DNA from: Nitrospira sp.
GTDB lineage: Bacteria; UBA9089; CG2-30-40-21; SBAY01
Reading direction: 5' to 3'
Length of the DNA stretch: 5,931 bases
NCBI GenBank assembly: GCA_005239945.1
Contig: SBAY01000325.1
Coordinates: 1-5,931, forward strand
Shown here: positions 1-5,544 of the stretch, piece by piece
Layout: every line of letters starts with the position of its first letter
Numbering within the stretch: the first letter of the stretch is position 1
The notes under the pieces: model-generated
The model's input: only the letters and a program-made list of their open reading frames with translations
What the model was told of the DNA's origin: nothing
Database searches by the model: none
Translations under genes and position numbers: made by a program

Positions 1-10
1 AAAAGGGGAG

Positions 11-68
11 TTTGAGGGGGAAAACCTGTGTGGTTTTAAACCACTTTCAAAAGGTTTTCCCCCTCAAA
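11..68. repeat. Long palindrome with nested inner palindrome
   Basis: Perfect 17-bp inverted repeat: left arm 11-27 (TTTGAGGGGGAAAACCT), right arm 52-68. The 24-bp interior holds a second inverted repeat, GTGGTTT (30-36) and AAACCAC (38-44). As RNA it would form a 17-bp stem capped by a small hairpin. No T-run follows it on the plus strand, so it is not a textbook intrinsic terminator, though it could end or protect a transcript entering from the left. G-run/A-run palindromes of this kind are often dispersed intergenic repeats. The arms are directly visible; the role is inferred. Confidence 0.8.
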
Positions 69-129
69 AAATCCACTTCTTTAAATCATTGCTAAAAGTC
101 GGGGAAAATCTGCCTCCTTAAAATTTTTC

Positions 130-158
130 TTTACATTTTCCTCCGTTTATGGTATACT
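130..158 (+). promoter_or_regulatory. Sigma70-type promoter of the parA operon
   Basis: A -35 box TTTACA (130-135) and a -10 box TATACT (153-158) are separated by exactly 17 bp. TGG precedes the -10 box, giving an extended -10 element. The predicted transcription start is near 164-166, which places the three 18-bp repeats in the first transcribed bases before the parA ribosome binding site. Each box differs from consensus at one position. Confidence 0.75.
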
Positions 159-170
159 TAATCAAGTTTA

Positions 171-224
171 GAAGTTTAGAACTTCGCTGAAGTTTAGAAC
201 TTCGCTACAGTTTAAAATTTCGCT
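171..224 (+). repeat. Three tandem 18-bp palindromic repeats, candidate operator/centromere
   Basis: Copies at 171-188 and 189-206 are identical (GAAGTTTAGAACTTCGCT). The copy at 207-224 differs at 4 of 18 positions. A partial AAGTTTA lies just upstream at 164-170. Each full unit contains the dyad GAAGTT-TAG-AACTTC, so the array is a row of regularly spaced two-fold sites, about 1.7 helical turns apart. It lies between the predicted transcription start and the ribosome binding site of parA. Known plasmid partition loci with RHH proteins (ParG, omega) bind tandem repeats upstream of parA as operator and sometimes as centromere. The same role is inferred here. Confidence 0.8.
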
Positions 225-237
225 AATGGAGGTAACT

Positions 238-1020
238 ATGAAGTGTAACACTTTGCCGTGTAGAATTATAGCCATAGCCAATCAAAAAGGTGGCTGTGGG
301 AAGACAACAACCGCAGTAAATTTAGCTACTGCCTTAGCTGAGTTGAATCGCAAAGTGTTGCTTATTGACCTTGACCCACAGGGCAATGCATCTATTCATA
401 TGGGGATTAAGATATATGATTTAGAGCGGTCAATATATGATGTTCTGGTTGACCCGGAGAGGATGATAAAAAGTGTAATTATGCCTACGGAGATTAACGG
501 ATTGGATATAGTCCCTGCCAATATCGAACTTTCTGGTGCAGAGATTGAATTGGTCAATGTTATTGGACGAGAATCAGCATTTAAAGATAGCCTTGATAAT
601 ATCGATAAGGAGTATGATTACATCCTCATCGATTGCCCGCCTTCCCTGGGACTTTTAACCTTAAATGCCCTTACTACGGCTCATGAGGTTATCATCCCGG
701 TTCAAACAGAATATTTTGCCTTAGAAGGGATGAGAAAATTATTAAAGACGATTGATGTGGTGACTAAAAGACTAAATCATAATCTAATTATTGCTGGAAT
801 ACTTCCAACTATGTACGACGCGAGAACAAAGTTAAGTGAAGAGGTTTTAAAAAAGATTAAAGAATATTTTAAAGATAAGGTGTATAAGACAAAGATTCGC
901 AAAAATATCCGATTAGCTGAGGCGCCATCTTTTGGAATTCCTATCGAAAAATATGCCCCTCATTCCTTTGGGGCTCAAGATTATCATAAATTAGCAGAAG
1001 AGGTGATTAGCTGTGAATAA
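238..1020 (+). CDS. parA: ParA/Soj-type partition ATPase
   Basis: ATPase of the ParA/MinD superfamily. Proteins of this family bind DNA non-specifically as ATP dimers and, with a partner protein, segregate or position DNA or large complexes. Visible motifs: deviant Walker A KGGCGKTT (residues 17-24, signature K17, with Cys in the usual Val position), DLDPQG (44-49), Walker B ILIDCPPS with D132, and the Soj-like tail RLAEAPSFGIPI. There is no N-terminal HTH, so it is the short chromosomal/type Ib form; 260 residues is the usual length. I chose ATG 238 because GGAGG (228-232) lies 5 nt upstream. The in-frame ATG at 226 overlaps that site and has no SD of its own. A near-consensus promoter and three palindromic repeats lie directly upstream, and the next gene overlaps it by 8 bp, so the two are surely co-translated. 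It could act on chromosome, plasmid-like or machinery cargo; the cargo is not shown by the sequence. Confidence 0.95.
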   Translation: MKCNTLPCRIIAIANQKGGCGKTTTAVNLATALAELNRKVLLIDLDPQGNASIHMGIKIYDLERSIYDVLVDPERMIKSVIMPTEINGLDIVPANIELSGAEIELVNVIGRESAFKDSLDNIDKEYDYILIDCPPSLGLLTLNALTTAHEVIIPVQTEYFALEGMRKLLKTIDVVTKRLNHNLIIAGILPTMYDARTKLSEEVLKKIKEYFKDKVYKTKIRKNIRLAEAPSFGIPIEKYAPHSFGAQDYHKLAEEVISCE

Positions 1021-1360
1021 AAGATCTGTTTTAGGTAAAGGGGCTGAATCTATCTTTGAGATTACGAAATTCGAAAAGAAAGAAATGCCGTTCAAATCCA
1101 TAAGACAACCTAAATTCAAGACATTCGAGGTGAAATTATCTATTTTGCTTCGTGATGACCAATTAGAACATCTGACAAATTTAGAGTGGCAAATAATGAG
1201 AAAACGCTCCTCAGAAAATAAAAAAGAAAGAATTACCAAAAACTCGATTATTCGGGCATATATCGATGTTTTAAGCAGTCTGGCGATAGATACATCCGAG
1301 ATAAGGGATGAGGCAGATTTACTCCGCAGATTAAAAGGCAAATTGCAGGTGGTTCAGTGA
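1013..1360 (+). CDS. Small ParA partner: ParB-like N-terminal peptide plus RHH-like DNA-binding domain
   Basis: 115-residue protein starting at GTG 1013, with GAGGTG (1000-1005) 7 nt upstream; it overlaps the parA stop by 8 bp. Residues 3-15 (KRSVLGKGAESIF) resemble the N-terminal tip of chromosomal ParB (LGKG followed by a hydrophobic pair), the peptide that contacts ParA and stimulates its ATPase. Residues 16-36 are basic and probably flexible. Residues 38-88 fit a ribbon-helix-helix fold: beta strand FEVKLSIL (38-45), helix 1 about 48-65, a polar loop with many Lys/Glu, then helix 2 TKNSIIRAYIDVL (75-87), a typical RHH second helix. A short charged tail follows. The ParB N-terminal nuclease-like CTPase domain and HTH are absent. 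Its place matches ParG- or omega-like partners of ParA; it probably binds the 18-bp repeats and represses the operon. The RHH call is by eye, and no family name is assigned. Confidence 0.85.
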   Translation: MNKRSVLGKGAESIFEITKFEKKEMPFKSIRQPKFKTFEVKLSILLRDDQLEHLTNLEWQIMRKRSSENKKERITKNSIIRAYIDVLSSLAIDTSEIRDEADLLRRLKGKLQVVQ

Positions 1361-1362
1361 TT

Positions 1363-1403
1363 TTAGGAATAGGTTTAATAAGTCTTATGAGACCTATTCC
1401 TAA
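1363..1403. repeat. 12-bp-arm inverted repeat between the RHH gene and the ATPase gene
   Basis: Perfect arms TTAGGAATAGGT (1363-1374) and ACCTATTCCTAA (1392-1403), with a small inner dyad ATAAG/CTTAT (1378-1388). It starts 2 nt after the RHH stop codon. An A-run, not a T-run, follows on the plus strand, so it is not a standard intrinsic terminator. It may be a 3' stabilising or processing stem, or a weak attenuator that sets the level of the downstream ATPase relative to parA. Confidence 0.7.
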
Positions 1404-1421
1404 GAAAAAAAGAGGGAAAAC

Positions 1422-3107
1422 ATGCCAAAATTATCCATAACTAAATTTACCCAGATTTTAACAGAAAGGAATCTAATCTCTCATGAGGATTTGAATAAGG
1501 CTATGTTGAAACATGAAGAAGAAGGAATTTCTTTAGAGGAGGCATTGGTCGAATCTTCCCTCATTGAGAAAAATAAACTGATGCAAATAAAGGCAGAATG
1601 CCTTAATTTAGAATATGTTGATTTACTGAATAAAACAGACTATGAAGAATATGCCAGAATTGTGCCAGAATCGATGTGCCGAAGGTATCAATTGATTTGT
1701 ATCAATAAAATAAAACAGCGCTTAATTCTGGCTATGGAAAATCCATTAGATGTCTTTGCCATTGATGATGTCAGGTTAAGAATAGGTTGTGCGGTCGAAC
1801 CTGTCTTAAGTTATGGAGGTGATATCAAAAAGGCAATAATTAAGGTTTATGGAGAGAGTTCATGGCAGGACTTAATTAGCAAGGTAGAAGAAGAGAAGGT
1901 AAGTGTGGTAAAAGATGAAGGAAAAGAAGAAATAGCGGTAGTTATTGATGCTCCTTTGATTAAATTAGTTGACCAGATTATTGCTCAGGCTGTTGAGCGT
2001 AAAGCAAGTGATATTCATATAGAACCATTTGAGCGGGACTTAAAGGTTCGCTATCGGATAGATGGGATTATGAATGAGGTGATGTCTTTGTCTATGGAGT
2101 TACAACCGGCTATTACCTCAAGGATTAAAATAATGGCCAGTTTGAATATTACTGAGAAACGCTTACCACAAGACGGTAGAATAATGCTCAGGGTAGGAAA
2201 CAGGGATATAGATTTAAGGGTGTCTGTAATTCCTACTATTTCAGGAGAGGATGTTGTCCTTCGTATTTTAGACCGCAAGTCGGTTTTAATAAATTTTGAA
2301 CAGATTGGTTTTCCACCGGATATTGAGGCTAAATTCAAACAACAAATTAAACGCACAACGGGTGTTATCTTAGTTACAGGACCTACTGGAAGTGGAAAAT
2401 CCAGCACACTTTATGCCATGCTTAATACCCTTAATTCCATTACCAAGAAAATTGTGACTATTGAGGACCCGGTTGAATACTATTTGCATGGGATTAATCA
2501 GGTGCAAACAAATTCTAAGGTAGGATTAACCTTTGCCGTTGGACTCAGGGCTTTTTTCAGACAGGACCCGGACATAATGATGGTAGGCGAGATTCGTGAT
2601 GTCGAGACAGCAAAGGTAGCTATTGAAGCCGCATTAACCGGACATCTGGTACTAAGCACTCTCCATACAAACGATGCCCCGGGGGCAGTAACCAGACTTA
2701 TAGAAATGGATATTGAGCCATTCCTTGTCGCCTCGTCGATAAATTGTGTTTTAGCCCAAAGATTAGTCCGCAAAATCTGCCCTTATTGTAAAATAGCCAT
2801 AGACCCTTATCCTGAGATTTTAAAGGTGTTTGATGAATTTGGTATTTCTAATTCTAATATTAATTTAGCCAAAGGAACAGGATGTTCACAATGTAATAAT
2901 AGCGGTTATAAAGGTAGGATGGGATTATTTGAATTAATGGTTATGTCACCGGAGATAGAAAAATTGGTTTTAAAACGGGCTACGGCAGGAGAATTATCAG
3001 AGGTAGCGAAAAGTCAAGGGCTTAAAACACTTAAAGAAGATGGCTTGATTAAGGTAACTCAAGGAGTAACTACCTTAGAGGAGGTTTTGAGAGTTACTTA
3101 TACTTAA
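1422..3107 (+). CDS. gspE/pilB: Type II secretion / type IV pilus assembly ATPase (GspE/PilB family)
   Basis: Hexameric cytoplasmic ATPase that powers pilus or pseudopilus assembly at the inner membrane. The 561 residues match the family length. Domains in order: one N-terminal MshEN/T2SSE_N-type domain (about 5-145), a charged linker rich in Glu/Lys/Val (about 150-172), then the secretion ATPase core. Core motifs: SDIHIEP, Walker A GPTGSGKS (320-327), Asp box TIEDPVEY (346-353), Walker B IMMVGEIRD (385-393, catalytic E390), His box GHLVLSTLHTND (407-418), and a complete zinc site C453/C456/C488/C491. All catalytic residues are present. AGAGGG (1411-1416) lies 5 nt before ATG 1422. No pilin, GspF/PilC or GspD gene is visible in the window, so GspE and PilB cannot be told apart. 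The two MshEN half-motifs lack the usual Arg and Gly residues, so c-di-GMP binding is doubtful. Confidence 0.95.
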   Translation: MPKLSITKFTQILTERNLISHEDLNKAMLKHEEEGISLEEALVESSLIEKNKLMQIKAECLNLEYVDLLNKTDYEEYARIVPESMCRRYQLICINKIKQRLILAMENPLDVFAIDDVRLRIGCAVEPVLSYGGDIKKAIIKVYGESSWQDLISKVEEEKVSVVKDEGKEEIAVVIDAPLIKLVDQIIAQAVERKASDIHIEPFERDLKVRYRIDGIMNEVMSLSMELQPAITSRIKIMASLNITEKRLPQDGRIMLRVGNRDIDLRVSVIPTISGEDVVLRILDRKSVLINFEQIGFPPDIEAKFKQQIKRTTGVILVTGPTGSGKSSTLYAMLNTLNSITKKIVTIEDPVEYYLHGINQVQTNSKVGLTFAVGLRAFFRQDPDIMMVGEIRDVETAKVAIEAALTGHLVLSTLHTNDAPGAVTRLIEMDIEPFLVASSINCVLAQRLVRKICPYCKIAIDPYPEILKVFDEFGISNSNINLAKGTGCSQCNNSGYKGRMGLFELMVMSPEIEKLVLKRATAGELSEVAKSQGLKTLKEDGLIKVTQGVTTLEEVLRVTYT

Positions 3108-3112
3108 ATGAT

Positions 3113-3163
3113 AAATGGTTAAATAAAGACCTCTTACCAATTACCGTTTACCATTTACCAATT
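3113..3163. repeat. Heptamer tandem repeat TTACCAA with an imperfect inverted partner
   Basis: Four uninterrupted 7-bp units: TTACCAA (3134-3140), TTACCGT, TTACCAT and TTACCAA (3155-3161). Upstream, AAATGGTTAAA (3113-3123) is the reverse complement of TTTACCATTT (3147-3156) apart from one extra T, so a short stem can form. It lies in the 74-bp gap between the ATPase stop codon and the GAF/HD-GYP gene. No T-run follows, so a terminator role is weak. It shares its 7-bp period, but not its sequence, with the repeats at 4240-4345, 5179-5318 and 5545-5718. Confidence 0.8.
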
Positions 3164-3181
3164 CTAAAAGGGGAGGTAAAA

Positions 3182-4231
3182 ATGATAAAAGCAGAGGATA
3201 TTTTTAAAACACTTTGTGAAATTGGAAAGGATTTGTCGGCAACTATAGATTTAGATGAATTATTAACCAAGATTATGGAAGGAGCCAGACAAATCTGCGA
3301 TGTCAAGGCAGATTCAATATTGTTACTTGATAAAAAGAAGGATGAACTCTACTTTAGAATTGCCTTAGGCGAAAAAGGAGAGGAGATAAAAAAGCTTGTT
3401 TTACCCGTAGGAGAAGGGATTGCTGGCTGGGTAGCAAAAAGTGGAGAACCTTTGATTGTTAATGATGTTAATCTTGACCCAAGATTCTCCAAAAAGGTGG
3501 ATGAAAAAACTAAACTTGAAACCAAATCGATTCTTTGTGTGCCGATAAAATTTAAAGAGGAAATATTGGGTGTCATCGAGGTATTGAATAAATCCAATGA
3601 TGAAGAATTTACGACGGAGGATCTACAATATCTGACGATATTAGCCTCTCAGTCGGCTGTGGCCTTAAATAATTCGATGTTAATGGATGAACTCCACAAT
3701 TTCTTTGTTAATATGATTGAGATTTTAGTTATGGCCATTGAGACACTGGAACCGGAATCAAAAGGACACGCCGTTAGAGTAGCCCGATTGGCTACGGCTA
3801 TGGCTCGTCAGCTAAAATTTAAAAAAAAGGATTATGAAAACCTCTACTATGCTGCATTAATTCATGATATTGGCAAACTTAAAATAGAAGAGCCAAAACA
3901 ACTACATCCTATCCTCGGAGCAGAGATGGTTAAATCAATAAAATTGCTACAAAGAAGTATCCCTTTAATTAAATATCATCATGAACGTTTTGATGGAAAA
4001 GGCTATCCTGAAGGATTAAAGGGGGAAGAGATTCCCTCAGGTGCAAGTATCTTATCTATAGCTGAGGATTTTGAAGAAAAAATGCTTAGCCTAAGGATTA
4101 AAGATAGAAGTGCATTCGAGGAGATGAAAAAGAATTTTTTAACTGATGTTGACAAACGATTTAATCCAGAGATTGTTGCGGCTTTTGAAGAAGTAATGGA
4201 GTTGCCGACAGATATATATGATTTTTTGTAA
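3182..4231 (+). CDS. GAF-domain HD-GYP protein, probable c-di-GMP phosphodiesterase
   Basis: 349-residue soluble protein. Residues about 20-165 form a GAF sensor domain (LPVGEGIAGWVAKSGEPLIV, SILCVPI, LGVIEVLNK). Residues about 180-349 form an HD-GYP domain, a family that hydrolyses c-di-GMP or related dinucleotides. Visible metal-ligand positions: E192, H196 (GHAVRVA), H228-D229 (IHDIGK), H242 (HPILG), H266-H267 (HHERFDGKGYP). The GYP signature is intact (G274-Y275-P276). The usual final ligand Asp of the (I/V)AD.FDAL motif is Glu295 (IAEDFEE), and the SDRPYR segment that normally follows is missing. Activity is therefore likely but not certain. GGGGAGGT (3170-3177) is an excellent ribosome binding site 4 nt before ATG 3182. 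Its position after the pilus/secretion ATPase suggests second-messenger control of that machinery. No N-terminal signal or membrane segment is seen. Confidence 0.92.
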   Translation: MIKAEDIFKTLCEIGKDLSATIDLDELLTKIMEGARQICDVKADSILLLDKKKDELYFRIALGEKGEEIKKLVLPVGEGIAGWVAKSGEPLIVNDVNLDPRFSKKVDEKTKLETKSILCVPIKFKEEILGVIEVLNKSNDEEFTTEDLQYLTILASQSAVALNNSMLMDELHNFFVNMIEILVMAIETLEPESKGHAVRVARLATAMARQLKFKKKDYENLYYAALIHDIGKLKIEEPKQLHPILGAEMVKSIKLLQRSIPLIKYHHERFDGKGYPEGLKGEEIPSGASILSIAEDFEEKMLSLRIKDRSAFEEMKKNFLTDVDKRFNPEIVAAFEEVMELPTDIYDFL

Positions 4232-4239
4232 TTGATGTA

Positions 4240-4345
4240 GAAATCGGAAATTGGAGATTGGAAAATAGAAATTAGAAATTGAAAGGAAAAATAAATGAGG
4301 TTTCCTTTTCTTTTTCTAATTTCTATTTTCCAATTTCTCCATTTC
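4240..4345. repeat. Inverted array of GAAATTG heptamers (long imperfect hairpin)
   Basis: Six in-register 7-bp units fill 4240-4281: GAAATCG, GAAATTG, GAGATTG, GAAAATA, GAAATTA, GAAATTG. The reverse-complement heptamers (TAATTTC, TATTTTC, CAATTTC and a final 8-mer TCCATTTC) fill 4317-4345. Positions 4257-4278 and 4313-4334 pair perfectly over 22 bp. An inner stem AAAGGAAA (4282-4289) with TTTCCTTT (4301-4308) closes an 11-nt loop, and the outer GAAAT/GGAG segments pair with small bulges. The whole can fold into one hairpin of roughly 40 bp. It starts 8 bp after the HD-GYP stop codon and ends 36 bp before the kdsA start, so it probably terminates or insulates transcription. No flanking direct repeat was found. 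Confidence 0.9.
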
Positions 4346-4380
4346 ATGAATGCTTAATGGATAAAATAAATCTAAGAATT

Positions 4381-5220
4381 ATGATTAAGAAAGTAAGTCT
4401 AAATCAAATATTAATAGGTGCTAATAAGCCATTGGTACTAATTGCTGGTCCTTGCGTAATTGAGGATAAGGATATTTGTTTTCAAATAGCTCAACGGCTT
4501 ATTCAAATAACCAACCAACTTAATTTACCCTTTATATTCAAGGCATCTTATGATAAAGCCAACCGCAGTTCTGTTCATTCTTATCGAGGTCCAGGTTTAG
4601 AAACTGGTTTAAGTATATTAAGACAAGTCAAGGAAAGATATGGTATTCCTATTTTAACGGATGTCCATTGCACCTACGATGTCAAAAAGGTAGCTTCGGT
4701 AGCGGATATAATTCAAATTCCGGCATTTTTGTGCCGCCAGACAGACCTTATCTTAGAGGTGGCTAAACAGGCGAAGGTAGTCAATGTCAAAAAAGGACAA
4801 TTTATGTCTCCACAAGACATGAAAAATGTTATTGAAAAAATCATCTCTGTAGGTAATGAAAATATCCTTTTGACCGAGCGGGGTAGTTGTTTTGGCTATA
4901 ATAATTTAGTCGTTGATTTTCGGGCAATCAGGATAATGAAATCTTTTGGGTATCCGGTGATTTTCGATGCTACTCATTGCGTTCAATTACCTGGAGGAGC
5001 GGGAATTAGTTCTTCTGGAGAGCGTGAATTTATTTCTTATCTTACCTTAGCCGCGGTAGCGGTTGGCTGTGATGGCTTATTTATGGAGGTTCATATTCAG
5101 CCTGAAAAGGCATTGTGTGACGGACCGAACATGCTCAGTCTGGACGAATTACCCGCACTTCTAAAACAAGTAAAGGCGGTTAGGAAGGCAATAGGCAATA
5201 GGGAAGAAAATAGGAAGTGA
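4381..5220 (+). CDS. kdsA: 3-deoxy-8-phosphooctulonate (Kdo-8-P) synthase, metal-dependent class
   Basis: Cytosolic enzyme condensing phosphoenolpyruvate with D-arabinose 5-phosphate to Kdo 8-phosphate, the precursor of the LPS inner core. Family motifs: IAGPCVIE, FKASYDKANRSS, RGPGLETGL, ILTDVH, QIPAFLCRQTDL, VNVKKGQFMSP, TERGSCFGYNNLVVDFR, FDATHCVQLPGG, LCDGPNM. Putative metal ligands are C25, H199, E236 and D247. Cys25 in GPC, rather than the Asn of the E. coli type, marks the metal-dependent class. The start is uncertain. ATG 4381 gives 279 residues with a normal KdsA N-terminus; in-frame ATG 4357 would add 8 residues; an in-frame TTG at 4279 would begin inside the hairpin repeat and is unlikely. 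None has a strong Shine-Dalgarno site. The last roughly 11 residues (from KAIGNREENRK) are encoded by the left arm of the next repeat. No other Kdo or LPS gene is adjacent. Confidence 0.96.
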   Translation: MIKKVSLNQILIGANKPLVLIAGPCVIEDKDICFQIAQRLIQITNQLNLPFIFKASYDKANRSSVHSYRGPGLETGLSILRQVKERYGIPILTDVHCTYDVKKVASVADIIQIPAFLCRQTDLILEVAKQAKVVNVKKGQFMSPQDMKNVIEKIISVGNENILLTERGSCFGYNNLVVDFRAIRIMKSFGYPVIFDATHCVQLPGGAGISSSGEREFISYLTLAAVAVGCDGLFMEVHIQPEKALCDGPNMLSLDELPALLKQVKAVRKAIGNREENRK

Positions 5221-5318
5221 AGAAGCAAGGAAGGGATGAGGAGAAAGAACTTCCTCTCTCCCTTCCGCCTTCTACCTTCCTCCTATTTCCTTACTTCCCT
5301 ATTCCCTTTTCTTCTAAC
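5179..5318. repeat. Purine/pyrimidine inverted repeat with 7-bp periodicity between convergent genes
   Basis: The left half is G/A-rich and the right half C/T-rich. Perfect paired blocks: 5197-5206 with 5294-5303 (AATAGGGAAG/CTTCCCTATT), 5208-5215 with 5281-5288, and the inner hairpin GGAAGGGA (5229-5236) with TCCCTTCC (5259-5266), then GAGGA/TCCTC around a 9-nt loop. The outer ends GTTAGGAA (5179-5186) and TTCTAAC (5312-5318) also match. The right half repeats a CCTTC/TTCC motif roughly every 7 bases. It covers the 3' ends of both kdsA and the minus-strand small gene, so it probably acts as a bidirectional transcription end. Confidence 0.85.
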
Positions 5319-5473
5319 ATCGCAGGCAATTTTTCAAGTGAATCGATTATTTGATTAAGTGCCTTGATTATCTGTTTTAGCCGGTTAAAAAGCATGGCGG
5401 ATAAAGAAAAAGCCCAGATAAAAAATAATGTCCAGATAGTCAGAATGATATAAAACATATATTGTTCGGGCAT
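5291..5473 (-). CDS. 60-residue single-pass membrane protein with coiled-coil tail
   Basis: Small protein of unknown function. Residues about 6-30 (YMFYIILTIWTLFFIWAFSLSAMLF) form one hydrophobic membrane segment. Residues about 31-56 form an amphipathic helix with Leu/Ile spacing (LKQIIKALNQIIDSLEKLPAMLEE), likely a short cytoplasmic coiled coil. The layout recalls DUF948-like small proteins, but I do not assign it. The gene looks real despite its size: AAGGAGGTGA (plus-strand 5481-5490) is a full-consensus Shine-Dalgarno site 7 nt before ATG 5473, and a near-consensus promoter lies just upstream. Its last codons (EEKGIGK) and stop lie in the inverted repeat shared with kdsA, which it faces tail to tail. 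Confidence 0.8.
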   Translation of the reverse strand: MPEQYMFYIILTIWTLFFIWAFSLSAMLFNRLKQIIKALNQIIDSLEKLPAMLEEKGIGK

Positions 5474-5498
5474 AATTTAATCACCTCCTTTTAAAATT

Positions 5499-5527
5499 AC
5501 TATACATAATTTATCTAATAAAGTCAA
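5499..5527 (-). promoter_or_regulatory. Sigma70-type promoter of the small membrane protein gene
   Basis: On the minus strand, -35 TTGACT (complement of 5522-5527) and -10 TATAGT (complement of 5499-5504) are separated by exactly 17 bp. Each box has one mismatch to consensus. The predicted start near 5492 leaves a leader of about 20 nt containing the AAGGAGGTGA ribosome binding site. Confidence 0.8.
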
Positions 5528-5535
5528 GGAAAAAT

Positions 5536-5544
5536 TTACAGAGG
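5536..5544 (+). repeat. Left copy of the 9-bp target-site duplication
   Basis: TTACAGAGG here is repeated exactly and in the same orientation at 5719-5727, each copy abutting one end of the 20-bp inverted repeats. The match stops at 9 bp on both sides, as expected for a target-site duplication made by transposition. Confidence 0.8.

Noticed and set aside
226..237. ATG 226 as the parA start
   Set aside because: It overlaps the GGAGG site that serves ATG 238, has no SD of its own, and adds residues not needed for the ParA fold.
991..1341. Minus-strand open frames opposite the RHH, ATPase, HD-GYP and kdsA-leader regions
   Set aside because: They are antisense to well-supported genes, lack start signals and show no recognisable protein motifs.
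1363..1410. Intrinsic terminator after the RHH gene
   Set aside because: The stem is followed by A residues on the plus strand and by no T-run on the minus strand.
4339..4367. kdsA promoter with -10 TAAAAT (4362-4367)
   Set aside because: No acceptable -35 box occurs at 16-18 bp. The region is simply AT-rich.
4279..4380. N-terminal extension of KdsA from TTG 4279
   Set aside because: The extension is encoded by the hairpin repeat, has no ribosome binding site, and precedes a normal KdsA N-terminus at 4381.
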